Source: Limisphaerales bacterium (GTDB taxonomy: Bacteria > Verrucomicrobiota > Verrucomicrobiia > Limisphaerales > AAA164-E04). From it: a stretch of 64,000 nt of DNA. The DNA is taken from positions 1-64,000 of the forward strand of contig JAMASS010000029.1 in NCBI GenBank assembly GCA_024761205.1, given 5' to 3'. Every line of letters starts with the position of its first letter. Positions within the stretch are counted from its first letter, which is position 1. Made by a program: the position numbers and the translations under genes. This document shows, one piece after another, positions 27,562 to 36,286 of the stretch. A model generated the notes under the pieces. It searched no databases. It saw nothing but the letters and a program-made list of their open reading frames with translations, and was not told the origin of the DNA.

Positions 27562-29664
27562 ATGCCGACATCACCTGTTATTCCTTCCCCAGCGACCTCC
27601 AAGATGACTTATGCCCTGGTTGGGAACCCGAACTGCGGTAAGACAACCGTTTTCAATGCACTCACCGGCCTTCGACAAAAAGTCGGCAACTATCCAGGAG
27701 TCACCGTCGAGTGGAAAGAAGGTGAGTGCACGTCTCCCCGAGGCGAACGACTCCGGCTCATTGACCTGCCGGGCGCCTACAGTCTCAATGCACGATCACC
27801 CGACGAGGCAGTGCTCCTCGACGTCCTGCTCGGGCGACGATCCGATACACCCCGGCCGGACCGAATCATATGCATCCTCGACGCGAGTAACCTGGAGCGG
27901 AACCTCTACCTAGCCACCCACATCTTAGAACTCGGGCTGCCCACGATTCTGGTTCTCAACATGATCGATGTGGCCGAAGAAAAGGGTCTTAAGATCGATT
28001 TCCCCGCCCTCGAAAAACAGTTCGGCTCCGTCATCATTCCGATGCAGGCCAACACTCAGAAAGGTTTGGTCGAACTCAAATTCGCGATGGACCGTGAAGA
28101 TCTCCCAACGCCCACAAAGATTGATCTCCGACTGCCTCAAACCCTTAACGACGCCTTACAAGCAGGCTACCAATCCCTAAACAAAGCCGGAGTGATCCAA
28201 CACAAAGAACTCACCGCAGAATCGCTTTGCCTCCTCTCACAACATGATCCCGGTCATCACGGTATTACCGACACCCAATGGCCAGCCATCGTGGCTGCGC
28301 GAAAGATCCTCGAAGCGCAAGCACCCGCCTGGGAAGACCAGCTCGTCTCCGCCCGATACGATTGGATTCACGAACACTGTGAATCCAGCGTCCGGCGCCC
28401 CGGCGCCGCAAAAGCTTCGGCCACCGATCTCTTTGACGCCGTGTTACTCCATCCGCTCTGGGGCTGGGCCACCGTGACTGTGATTTTGGGAATCCTCTTT
28501 TACCTCATCTTCAGCCTCGCCGAAGGTCCGATGAGCTGGATTGAAGACGGATTTGCTGCTGCTGGACAGACGGTCCAAAAGATCATGCCGCCCGGTGATC
28601 TGCGCGACCTGATCACGAAAGGGATCATCGCCGGTGTCGGAAGCGTTGTAGTGTTCTTGCCGCAAATCCTCATCTTGTTTTTCTTCATCGGTCTGATGGA
28701 AGACACCGGTTACATGGCTCGAGTTGCCTTCATCATGGACCGCCTAATGAGCAAGGTCGGCCTCAACGGAAAGTCATTCCTTCCGTTGCTCAGCTCGTAC
28801 GCCTGCGCCGTTCCGGGAGTGATGGCAACCCGCACGATTGATAATCCCAAAGATCGGTTGATCACGATCCTGGTCGTGCCGCTGGCGAGCTGTTCGGCGC
28901 GGCTTCCCGTCTATTTGCTCATGATTGCCACGATGATTCCCGCCGAACACGTTCCGGTCACCACCAAGGTCGGATTGATGGTTCTCATGTATTTTCTGGG
29001 AACGTTCGGCGCATTCGTTTTCGCTTGGATCTTCAACCGCAGCATCATGAAGGGAGAAAACTCATTGATGATCCTCGAATTGCCATCCTATAAGACACCA
29101 TCATTCAAAGGCATCGCCATCCAACTTTGGGAACGGAGCCGAATCTTCATTCGGCGAGCCGGCACCATTATTCTCGGAATCTCCATTCTGCTCTGGGCCG
29201 CCGCCACGTATCCCAAATCCGATTCTCCAGACCCCTCCGTCCAACTCTCTGAAAGCCTGGCCGGAAAAATCGGGCGCGGGATAGAACCGCTAATCGCACC
29301 CCTTGGTTACGATTGGAAGATGGGAATCGGCCTGCTGGCATCGTTTGCTGCCCGGGAAGTCTTTGTGAGCACAATGTCGATTGTTTACTCCGTAGAGAAA
29401 TCTGAAGATGAAGAGACTCAGCCCCTCCGCGACCGCCTTCTTGTGGAAGTCAAACCCGACGGACAGCCTCGGTACACGCCCCTCGTGTGCCTTAGCCTTA
29501 TGGTGTTTTATGTCTTTGCCATGCAGTGCATGAGCACCGTGGCTATCGTAAAACGGGAAACCAACGGTTGGAAATGGCCGCTGTTTCAACTAGGGTATAT
29601 GACAGTGGCGGCCTATGTAGCCGCCTTGCTGGTGTTTCAAATCGGATCGGCTCTCGGATATTAA
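27562..29664 (+). CDS. feoB: Ferrous iron transporter FeoB
   Basis: 700 residues. The N-terminal G domain carries G1 GNPNCGKTT (~23), G2/G3 VGNYPGVTVEWKEGE with DLPGAYSL (~69), and G4-type NMID (~132). It is followed by a helical linker and a membrane part with Gate motifs, including CAVPGVMATRTI near 413 and PLASCSARLPVYLLMIA near 440, and about eight to ten transmembrane segments in all. It imports Fe(II) across the inner membrane. Length and motifs are complete. It forms an operon with the two feoA genes and the small protein immediately after it. Confidence 0.95.
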   Translation: MPTSPVIPSPATSKMTYALVGNPNCGKTTVFNALTGLRQKVGNYPGVTVEWKEGECTSPRGERLRLIDLPGAYSLNARSPDEAVLLDVLLGRRSDTPRPDRIICILDASNLERNLYLATHILELGLPTILVLNMIDVAEEKGLKIDFPALEKQFGSVIIPMQANTQKGLVELKFAMDREDLPTPTKIDLRLPQTLNDALQAGYQSLNKAGVIQHKELTAESLCLLSQHDPGHHGITDTQWPAIVAARKILEAQAPAWEDQLVSARYDWIHEHCESSVRRPGAAKASATDLFDAVLLHPLWGWATVTVILGILFYLIFSLAEGPMSWIEDGFAAAGQTVQKIMPPGDLRDLITKGIIAGVGSVVVFLPQILILFFFIGLMEDTGYMARVAFIMDRLMSKVGLNGKSFLPLLSSYACAVPGVMATRTIDNPKDRLITILVVPLASCSARLPVYLLMIATMIPAEHVPVTTKVGLMVLMYFLGTFGAFVFAWIFNRSIMKGENSLMILELPSYKTPSFKGIAIQLWERSRIFIRRAGTIILGISILLWAAATYPKSDSPDPSVQLSESLAGKIGRGIEPLIAPLGYDWKMGIGLLASFAAREVFVSTMSIVYSVEKSEDEETQPLRDRLLVEVKPDGQPRYTPLVCLSLMVFYVFAMQCMSTVAIVKRETNGWKWPLFQLGYMTVAAYVAALLVFQIGSALGY

Positions 29665-30054
29665 ATGTTCATGTTGACCACGGATTGGCAGAGTATCGTT
29701 GCTCCCGGAATTGTGGCCGTGGTCGCGATCATTTTCATCTTACGGCTAGTGCGCAGGCAAGGCGCCTCCTGCGGACCCGCCTGTGGCTGCTCGGCATCAG
29801 GCCTGCCCCAAAAAACCACTCGCACAAAAGATCGCCTTAACGCTGAGCCAAATTCTCGGCGTGAATTTGCTTCAACAGTTGGATGGCCGCGCCATTTCAC
29901 TTCTCACCAGACCCCGCCGCACAATACACACTCACCACCTCCTAACTCCCTTGCGGACAAGCCCTCATATTCTCAAGATACAAACTCAACGGGACGAAAA
30001 CCACACCAGGAAACGCACCCTCAATCCCGTTGTGTCACCAAAGTCACCACCTGA
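29665..30054 (+). CDS. FeoB-associated Cys-rich membrane protein (N-terminal part convincing)
   Basis: The frame starts on the base after the feoB stop. Residues 1-45 look like the FeoB-associated small membrane protein: TDWQSIVAPGIVAVVAIIFI forms one helix, then RLVRRQ and a Cys cluster CGPACGCSA. Such proteins normally stop soon after the cysteines (50-70 residues). Here the frame runs to 129 residues with a low-complexity, proline/threonine-rich tail. The tail is probably read-through of non-coding DNA after loss of the original stop. Confidence 0.5.
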   Translation: MFMLTTDWQSIVAPGIVAVVAIIFILRLVRRQGASCGPACGCSASGLPQKTTRTKDRLNAEPNSRREFASTVGWPRHFTSHQTPPHNTHSPPPNSLADKPSYSQDTNSTGRKPHQETHPQSRCVTKVTT

Positions 30055-30147
30055 CCCCCCCCTCCCACAGCTCGCCTTGCCGATCGGCGATACCCAAAAC
30101 TTGGTGCGCCTCCACTAACTTCATGAAATTGTCCCGACATCAGGCCG

Positions 30148-31824
30148 TTAAGTGGCCATCTGTGTCACGTCCCACGCCTGAGCATGAACACCCCGAAAAA
30201 ATACGCCAACACGGTCAACCTGCGACTCCACCGACTCCTCCCTGCCGTCGAAGTCGCTCTCGTCGCCTGCATCGAAGTGACCATCCATCTCGTCAGCGGC
30301 GGCGAGCGGATCGAGCTCGGACAGTCCGTCCGCCGCCTCGCGCACATCAAGCTTGCCGGTCACGACATCAAGTCGGCCTGTTACCTCTGCTGACTCCTCC
30401 CTGCCGTCGAAGTCGCTCTCGTCGCCTGCATCGAAGTGATCATCCATCTCGTCATCGTCGGCGAGCGGATCGAACTCGGGCAGCGCATCCGCCGCTTCAC
30501 GCACATCAAGCTTGCCGGTCACGACATCGGCGATCAGGCGCGTGCGGTATTCGCGGAACAATTCAATCTGACGTTGAGCATGGGCGATTGCACGCTTGAT
30601 ACTAGCGGTGGTTTCATCGAGGAAGCGGGCGATAGCGTTCTGTTCGGGGAGGGGCGGAACAGGTAGTTGAACAGATTTGATTGCGCTGTACGAGAGGCCA
30701 TATCGCGTGACGCCATTTGCTCGTACATGAAGCTGGTGCGCGACTCCCCGGCTTTGCAAGGCGCGGAATAAAAATTCGCCAAGAAGGGTTGTTGTGTCTG
30801 GCCGAAGCAGGGCCAAGTGGTAACCACTCACAATGTCGTCCTCGGCATTCTGAACCAGAGCAGGAACCGCAATATCGTTCCATACTTCGGAGTCTTTTGT
30901 GATCAGAACGTCGCGCGACTGCAATCTGAAGCGTTCTATTTCATTCATTGTGGCAGTCGCCTCCATGAAAGGCATATCGGTGTGGATGCGATCATTCTTG
31001 TAAACATCGACGTAATTGCAGAGGCGAATCGAAATTTCTCCCGACTGCGAATGCTTGTTAACGTTACTTACTCGCAGGTCGGAGATATTCCGCAATCTTC
31101 GGACATCCCAATGCCCCGGCACATCGCCCAGCCACTCCACGCCGGAGGGTTTGTAGGCCGGGTAGGGCTGGCCGGTGCGGACATCGATCTGGCCTGTGAC
31201 CGCTTGGTGGATGATGGCCTGCTTCTGCTCCTCCAGCAGCGCGATCAGTTTTTCCTTGGCGCGGATGTAGCGCTGGATGCGCCGGTCGGCGTGGTCGAGG
31301 TAGCGGACGATGGTGGCTTGTTTGGGTAGGGGTGGAAAGGGCACGAATTGTGCACCAAAATCTTTGTATCTAAAATCAGATGAACGCTCCCTGATACCTT
31401 TCGCAAGCGCTTGTATCCATTTATTGCGAGACATTTCACGAAGGGTATAGGCGTAATACCAAGCGTTGGTTTGCGGACCAGGTTTGCAGACCGAGTAAAC
31501 TGGCGTCCCTTTCCCGTCGGAGTCGGCAACCCCAATTGCTCCGGCAAAAGCATCCATTGAGTGAATAACGAGATCACCACGCCGAATACCTTGATAACCA
31601 ATTTCCTTTATAGATTCTGTGAAGCCCAGTTCACGACGGTTTTTTCGAAGCGTCACAGTGCCGTCACGAAAGCATGTAACTACTCCATCGCTCTCTCGAT
31701 CTGATCTCTCCATCTTCTGAAAGAGCCGCTTTGCGTACTTTATATACCAATGCTCAGGTATATCTCCAAGCCATTCAACGTCAGTAGGCTTGTAAGCGGG
31801 GTACGGAACCAATACTGCGCTCAT
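30148..31824 (-). CDS. hsdS: Type I restriction-modification specificity subunit HsdS
   Basis: 558 residues. Two target-recognition halves each start with the same motif, YPAYKPTDVEWLGDIPEHW (~8) and YPAYKPSGVEWLGDVPGHW (~221). Each ends in a conserved coiled spacer (KEKLIALLEEQKQAIIHQAV and QIELFREYRTRLIADVV). HsdS recognises the two-part DNA target and holds HsdM/HsdR. The C-terminal ~110 residues are abnormal: an acidic segment (FDPLADDDEMDDHFDAGDES) follows VVTGKLDVREA and is duplicated. Neither hsdM nor hsdR is next to it. It overlaps the stop of the upstream ATPase gene by 4 bp. The far end (VDRVGVFFRGVHAQ) may be read-through. Confidence 0.88.
   Translation of the reverse strand: MSAVLVPYPAYKPTDVEWLGDIPEHWYIKYAKRLFQKMERSDRESDGVVTCFRDGTVTLRKNRRELGFTESIKEIGYQGIRRGDLVIHSMDAFAGAIGVADSDGKGTPVYSVCKPGPQTNAWYYAYTLREMSRNKWIQALAKGIRERSSDFRYKDFGAQFVPFPPLPKQATIVRYLDHADRRIQRYIRAKEKLIALLEEQKQAIIHQAVTGQIDVRTGQPYPAYKPSGVEWLGDVPGHWDVRRLRNISDLRVSNVNKHSQSGEISIRLCNYVDVYKNDRIHTDMPFMEATATMNEIERFRLQSRDVLITKDSEVWNDIAVPALVQNAEDDIVSGYHLALLRPDTTTLLGEFLFRALQSRGVAHQLHVRANGVTRYGLSYSAIKSVQLPVPPLPEQNAIARFLDETTASIKRAIAHAQRQIELFREYRTRLIADVVTGKLDVREAADALPEFDPLADDDEMDDHFDAGDESDFDGREESAEVTGRLDVVTGKLDVREAADGLSELDPLAAADEMDGHFDAGDESDFDGREESVESQVDRVGVFFRGVHAQAWDVTQMAT
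30233..30527 (-). repeat. 159-bp tandem duplication inside hsdS
   Basis: On the plus strand GACTCCTCCCTGCCGTCGAA occurs at 30233 and again at 30392. About 136 bp after each copy start are nearly identical (both end GCTTGCCGGTCACGACATC). The period of 159 bp is 53 codons, so the duplication keeps the frame and repeats the VVTGKLDVREA...DDEM...DGREES segment of HsdS. Differences between copies (for example DDDEMDDH versus AADEMDGH) show it is not brand new. Confidence 0.85.
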
Positions 31825-33428
31825 GAGAAAATATCACTTTCCAGTTCTTGAAACACACTAGTTGTTTCTTTCAGTGCAGGAACCAAATGCTGTAAGGCGA
31901 ATTCCTTACACGCGTTACCCAAGTGCCCAAGATGTGTTGATCTTTTAATTCGATTTAGAACTTGCTGGGTTACATTCTTCATATCGCTCACCGATATACC
32001 AGATGGGAGAAGACTAGACTGGTAATCAAGAATTTCTTCTACAACATCCCCTTTCTCTTTTGACTTGAGAAATGTCTCCAGAACTTCTGGTGCATACAAG
32101 TAGTTCTCAATTTCTCTTCGGCCAAGTACACGTATCCCATTCTTGATTTTCTCCTTTCGCACATCGTCCGTCATGTCGTCGCGGTCAATGAGGCGATAAA
32201 CATTGATACCTTTCGCGACACGCTCAAGAATCATTATCAGATCTTCGCTATTCTCAACTTGCTTTGAGCTGCCGCGAGACATAAATAAGGTGTCAGAATG
32301 TGTACTAGAAAAAATTTGATTGTAGCAATCAGCATCAAATCCCTTATCTATCTCGGATCTGCTTCCCTCACAGATGACTATATTTTTAGGCGCGATCAGG
32401 TCAGATAGGTCATCAAGCGCGACCTCATAGGTTGTCTTCCAGAAAGTGCGATCTGTCGCTCTAGGTGTTAGCTCTACTTTTTGGTCAAAGTCCCGACCAG
32501 AAAAGTCCAAGAAGACCACGTCATTATTTTTCTGCATCATTTCATACGCTTTCCGAACAAAACCCACGGAGTGTGTTGCAATCCACAATTGCGACTCTTC
32601 TGGTATAAGACCAATCATCGTTTCTAGAAGACGTCCATGAAGTGCTGTAGCAACGTGGGCCTCCGGTTCATCAATACAGTAGATCGCATTCTGATACTCG
32701 TCACGTTTGACGGATATGTCCAGCAACAGATCGAAGGCTGCCTTTTCACCTCCAGACAGATTTTTGTAGTGGAAGTCAGATGCCGTGCCCTTGTCAAATC
32801 GGAAGGTGCCGGAGTCTTGGAGCCCGCCAAAATCCTGAAGTTCCAGAACTGGGTGTGTGAAGAGCGTCTTCATGGCTTTTTGCAAATCCCCGAGTACTTT
32901 CCTTCGATAGTCGTCAAATGTGGTTTTGCCGGATCCTTTTCCGAATAGATCCTTCAGGCCCTGCCACGTTAATCGACGGTAATTGTCGGACACTGCTGTG
33001 GCATCGGTATCGATGATGCGTCCGAAGCGTTGGGTCTCTGCTGCTGTCTTTACACACTCTAGGGTAGCGGTTTGAGAATCTGCCTCGTTGCGATAGGCCG
33101 ACCGGATGTAGAATGCAGCGGCCCATTCATCACGCTGGAGGTCGCGTCCATGAAAACTCACGTCAATCTTTTGCCGAACGCCGCCCGTGGACTGTGGTCG
33201 CGCGTCTGCGGTTGACGTGTCCTTCACGTAATAGTCAACCTGTTTGTTGGAAAGACCGAAGTTGCTTATCGCTTCCTGTGATTTGAGAAGGAACGCGTCG
33301 AACAGCGACGATTTGCCAGAGCCATTTGGGCCGATCAATACGACCAGCTTAGCCGACTCAGGTATTTCATCTACGCGAAGGTCTGTAAAGCGCTTATAGT
33401 TGCGCAACCGGACACTTTTGATTCTCAT
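31821..33428 (-). CDS. Fused ABC-type ATPase and TOPRIM/DUF4435-like nuclease (PARIS/OLD-like defence protein)
   Basis: About 535 residues. N-terminal ATPase: Walker A GPNGSGKSS (33-41), signature LSGGEKAAFDLLLDI (~232), Walker B YCIDEPEAHV and H-loop IATHSVGFV. From ~350 a TOPRIM-type domain: IVICEGSRSEIDKGFDADCY (catalytic Glu), FMSRGSSKQVEN, YRLIDRDDMTDD (acidic pair) and GRREIENYLY, the last typical of DUF4435. ATPase plus TOPRIM nuclease is the composition of OLD proteins and of the AriA-AriB (PARIS) anti-phage pair, which is sometimes fused. PARIS senses phage anti-restriction proteins, so its coupling to hsdS (ATGA overlap) makes sense. Start chosen at MRIKSV (33428). OLD versus PARIS remains open. 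Confidence 0.75.
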   Translation of the reverse strand: MRIKSVRLRNYKRFTDLRVDEIPESAKLVVLIGPNGSGKSSLFDAFLLKSQEAISNFGLSNKQVDYYVKDTSTADARPQSTGGVRQKIDVSFHGRDLQRDEWAAAFYIRSAYRNEADSQTATLECVKTAAETQRFGRIIDTDATAVSDNYRRLTWQGLKDLFGKGSGKTTFDDYRRKVLGDLQKAMKTLFTHPVLELQDFGGLQDSGTFRFDKGTASDFHYKNLSGGEKAAFDLLLDISVKRDEYQNAIYCIDEPEAHVATALHGRLLETMIGLIPEESQLWIATHSVGFVRKAYEMMQKNNDVVFLDFSGRDFDQKVELTPRATDRTFWKTTYEVALDDLSDLIAPKNIVICEGSRSEIDKGFDADCYNQIFSSTHSDTLFMSRGSSKQVENSEDLIMILERVAKGINVYRLIDRDDMTDDVRKEKIKNGIRVLGRREIENYLYAPEVLETFLKSKEKGDVVEEILDYQSSLLPSGISVSDMKNVTQQVLNRIKRSTHLGHLGNACKEFALQHLVPALKETTSVFQELESDIFS

Positions 33429-33430
33429 GG

Positions 33431-33611
33431 CTACGATGTGCTCCACTTCAACTCAGGCGGACGCGGGTACGTTGACCTGGCGTTCGGGTTGCCGAGCCAT
33501 ATCTTTCCTGCCCGCGCCCTCTGCAGCAGTTCGTCGTCCGGGTCGAGGCCGTGTGGCGCGCAGACACTCGCTGAGCTGGCTCTTCAAGGTGCGGATTCCG
33601 ATGGTCTTCAT
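33431..33611 (-). pseudogene. Phd/YefM-type antitoxin, internally deleted relic
   Basis: From 33611 the minus strand reads MKTIGIRTLKSQLSECLRAT, the standard N-terminus of Phd/YefM antitoxins (MKTVGIRELK--LSEYLR). A different frame then gives LDPDDELLQRARAGKIWLG and NPNARSTYPRPPELKWS, the usual C-terminal end of the same family, stopping 2 bp before the ATG of the ATPase gene. The DNA-binding centre between them (GETVLVTDRG-type) is missing and the frame has shifted. No PIN or RelE toxin is beside it. Confidence 0.6.
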
Positions 33612-33695
33612 GGCGGCAATGTAGCGTCAACGCAGCGGCGGGCGCAAGAATCGGACGTGGAACAATGTCCGTTGTGCCAGTGCCCTGGTTCTACG

Positions 33696-33828
33696 TCACT
33701 TCCTGTTGTTCTGCTCTTCACGGGAGCCTAGTATCTCCCCAAGCAGCCCCCTCTGTGATCGACTTCCGGAGTGCTGTCGCCGCTTCTCGCGAATATCGAG
33801 TTTGCTGGTCACAACATCAGCGATCAGA
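33696..33828 (-). pseudogene. hsdS C-terminal fragment
   Basis: LIADVVTSKLDIRE on the minus strand matches the LIADVVTGKLDVRE segment of the HsdS encoded at 30148-31824, then continues ~30 residues to a stop at 33696. It is the tail of a second hsdS gene whose body has been lost, and it indicates an older or larger type I locus here. Confidence 0.6.
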
Positions 33829-33854
33829 GTTGAGGGTTCATAGCTGCCCGTTTG

Positions 33855-35060
33855 CTACATATCCGAGGGCCGGTCAGTGCCTTCGGTAAAGATGTTGATG
33901 TAAGGCTTGTAGTAGAAGATGCGGTTGCGCTTTTGCCCGGTAACCTCTTTAAGGATACCGATCTTGGCAAGAAGGGAAACCAAGTTATTGGCGGCGGCGT
34001 AGGTGGTTCCGATTATCTCTTGAGCACCTGCCACGGAGAGGAAAGGGTGTCGGTATAGGCTTTCAAGGATGCGGTGACCGTTCCCGGCGGCGCGGCCAAG
34101 GTGCTCGGTGACGGCGGTGCGGTGCTTCTCCCGCAGAGCAATGATGCGCCGAGCGGTTTTCGCAGCACCTTCGCTGACTTCGACCACACCCCGAAGGAAG
34201 AAGGCCAACCAACCCTCCCAATCACCCGTCTCGCGCACTGACTGGAGCCGCTCGTAATACTCGCTCTTGTGCTTCTTGAAGAAATGCGAGAGATAGAGGA
34301 CGGGCTTTTGCAAGAGGCCGTGGTGGGTCAGAAGAAAGGTGATGAGGAGCCGGCCCACACGGCCATTCCCGTCAAGGAAGGGATGGATAGTTTCAAAATG
34401 GGTGTGGACGAGCCCTACGCGCACTAGGATCAAAATGTTGTCCTTTCTGTGAAGGAAGGTTTCCAATTCGCCCAGAAATCGGGGCACCTCGAATGGCGGA
34501 GGAGGTACGAAGATGGCTTCGTTAAGCGTACAGCCCGCAGGACCGATCCAGTTTTGGCTGGTCCGTAGCTCCCCGGGTTGGAGCCGCGCACCTCGTACGT
34601 CGCGCAGCAGGCGCTCATGGATTTCTTTGATGAGCCGAACGGAAATTGGCAGGCTCTCAAGACGCTCCAGCCCGTAGTTCATGGCATTCACGTAATTGAT
34701 CACCTCTCGAACGTCAGAGGGACGATTCGCAGAGAAAATCCTTGCCTCAGCGGCCAACACTTCCTGAAGGGAACTCTGCGTACCCTCTATCTGGCTCGAC
34801 AGCACGGCTTCTTTCCTTACATACATGGCCACGAAAAGGTCGGGGTTGGGCAGTGTCTGGATAGATCCGTCGAGACGACCCAGGGCAAGGGCTGCCTCGG
34901 AAAGCAGCGTTTGCAGCTCTCCGGTCATGCGGACGGGCGGGTCGGGGCGGTAGCCTCGCCGGCATAAAAGCTCGGTAGCCGCTTGGCTGGGTGACGTAGC
35001 GTCCTGCGCGAACGGACATTTTGTGGGGCGATCTTCCATCGTGAAGGATCGCTTTCGCAT
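33855..35060 (-). CDS. Fic-domain protein (AMPylator) with winged-helix C-terminus
   Basis: 401 residues. The Fic active site HPFLDGNGRVGR lies at ~215, with VHTHFETIHPF before it. It carries its own inhibitory helix (SSQIEGTQSSL, ~90), so it belongs to the class II, N-terminally autoinhibited type. It also has a Fic N-terminal domain and a C-terminal part (~300-400) containing AQEIIGTTYAAANNLVSLL, which looks like a DNA-binding winged helix. Such proteins AMPylate targets or regulate their own genes. It starts at ATG 35060 or 35039 (MEDRPTK) and is preceded by three 40-bp-spaced direct repeats. Confidence 0.88.
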   Translation of the reverse strand: MRKRSFTMEDRPTKCPFAQDATSPSQAATELLCRRGYRPDPPVRMTGELQTLLSEAALALGRLDGSIQTLPNPDLFVAMYVRKEAVLSSQIEGTQSSLQEVLAAEARIFSANRPSDVREVINYVNAMNYGLERLESLPISVRLIKEIHERLLRDVRGARLQPGELRTSQNWIGPAGCTLNEAIFVPPPPFEVPRFLGELETFLHRKDNILILVRVGLVHTHFETIHPFLDGNGRVGRLLITFLLTHHGLLQKPVLYLSHFFKKHKSEYYERLQSVRETGDWEGWLAFFLRGVVEVSEGAAKTARRIIALREKHRTAVTEHLGRAAGNGHRILESLYRHPFLSVAGAQEIIGTTYAAANNLVSLLAKIGILKEVTGQKRNRIFYYKPYINIFTEGTDRPSDM

Positions 35061-35084
35061 TGCTGCTGGGTGAATCTATGTTAA

Positions 35085-35180
35085 AGGTTGCGTTCACTAT
35101 AGAGCGATATCGAATCCATATCATAGGCTGCGTTCAATATGAAAGCGAAAATCGTCCATATTATAGGCTGAGTTTACTAC
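35085..35180 (-). promoter_or_regulatory. Three direct repeats with exact 40-bp period upstream of fic
   Basis: On the plus strand AGGTTGCGTTCACTAT (35085), AGGCTGCGTTCAATAT (35125) and AGGCTGAGTTTACTAC (35165) recur exactly every 40 bp. CCATATNATAGG precedes the second and third. On the transcribed strand this reads CCTATAATATGG and CCTATGATATGG, good -10-like sequences. Likely operator sites placed on the same helix face (nearly four turns apart), perhaps for the winged helix of the Fic protein itself. Confidence 0.65.
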
Positions 35181-35425
35181 AGTCGCTCCCCGAACGACCA
35201 CCGACTTTCGCCCCTCAGCCCCTCGGTCTCACGTTCCACCGCCCGGATGTCGGCGCGGTTCGTGCGGGCGAAAGCAGTTTCTTCGCCGCCAACTATCGCC
35301 GTCCGGCGCGGCGTTCACCTCGGCAGGCAGGGAAAGGGCAACCTGTGTAGTAGGCTTGGCCCGAACGCAGACGACAGGCAGACGGTAGACAGCGCCCAAA
35401 ACCAAACCATACCGGAATCACAGCC

Positions 35426-36232
35426 ATGTCCAAAACAAACGTAACGCGGCAATTCATAGACGTCACAACCGGGCAACTGCACTTGCGAGTGGCCGGCCAG
35501 TCTTCCGCAAAGCCGACGGTCATCTGTCTGCACATGATGCCCAAGTCCGGGGCACCTTCGCCCAACTGATGCCGGAACTGGCGCGGGACCGCTTGGTCAT
35601 CGCCCCGGACTATCCCGGTTACGGCGAGTCCGACCACTGGCCGGAGGAGGTGCAGCCTGCGATTACCGACTACGCGGATTCAATGGAAGAAGTCATCCGT
35701 CATTTTGGCCTTGAGCAGCTCCATTTGGTGGGGCACCACACCGGAGCCATGGTTGCGGTGGAGCTGGCGCAACGCCATCCGCAACTCGTTGGCAAGGTCA
35801 TCAACATCTCAGCGCCCATACTCAACGAGCAAGAAGTTCAGTACTTGCACGACTACTTTGCCACGATACCGCTGGACCAAGAAGGCACCCGTTTTCAAAC
35901 CATGTGGCAGCGGGTTCTGAAATTTCGCGGCCCCGGCATGACGCTGGAGATGGCGGCGGCTTCCTTGGCGGACAACCTGCGCGGCGGCGAGCGCTATGAA
36001 GACGGGCACCGGGCCGCCTTCAACCACAGCCACACCTATGCGGAAACCCTGGCCCGGATTGACCAGCCGGTGCTGGTAATGAATGTCTGCGACGACCTGT
36101 TTGAGCCGTCCAAAGCGGGCGGACAACTACTTGAAGAACGGCAAGCGCGTCGACTATCCAGACTGGGGGCACGGCTTTCTCGATATCTGGCCCGGCGAGG
36201 TCGCGGCGGAGATGCTTGCCTTCCTAGATTGA
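35426..36232 (+). pseudogene. Alpha/beta-hydrolase with two frameshifts
   Basis: MSKTNVTRQFIDVTTGQLHL and AGQSSAKPTVICLHMMPKSG (35426-35550) run out of frame at a GGGG run near 35550. The main part then reads APDYPGYGESDHWPE and LHLVGHHTGAMVAVELAQRH (nucleophile elbow with H instead of the usual S: G-H-H-T-G). Another shift near 36115 leads to NGKRVDYPDWGHGFLDIWPG (catalytic-His region) and a stop at 36230-36232. Only two indels separate it from an intact ~268-residue hydrolase. A sequencing error is possible but less likely, as neighbours are intact. The substrate is unknown. Confidence 0.65.
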
Positions 36233-36286
36233 TTCCGACGCTGGGGTATTTGGGTCGGGCCCTGTTGCTGCCGGGTGAATGGCGGG

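Noticed and set aside
30030-30599. Plus-strand Arg/Pro/His-rich protein with internal repeat
   Set aside because: It is the complement of the duplicated HsdS tail; its repeats come from that duplication and its composition is implausible.
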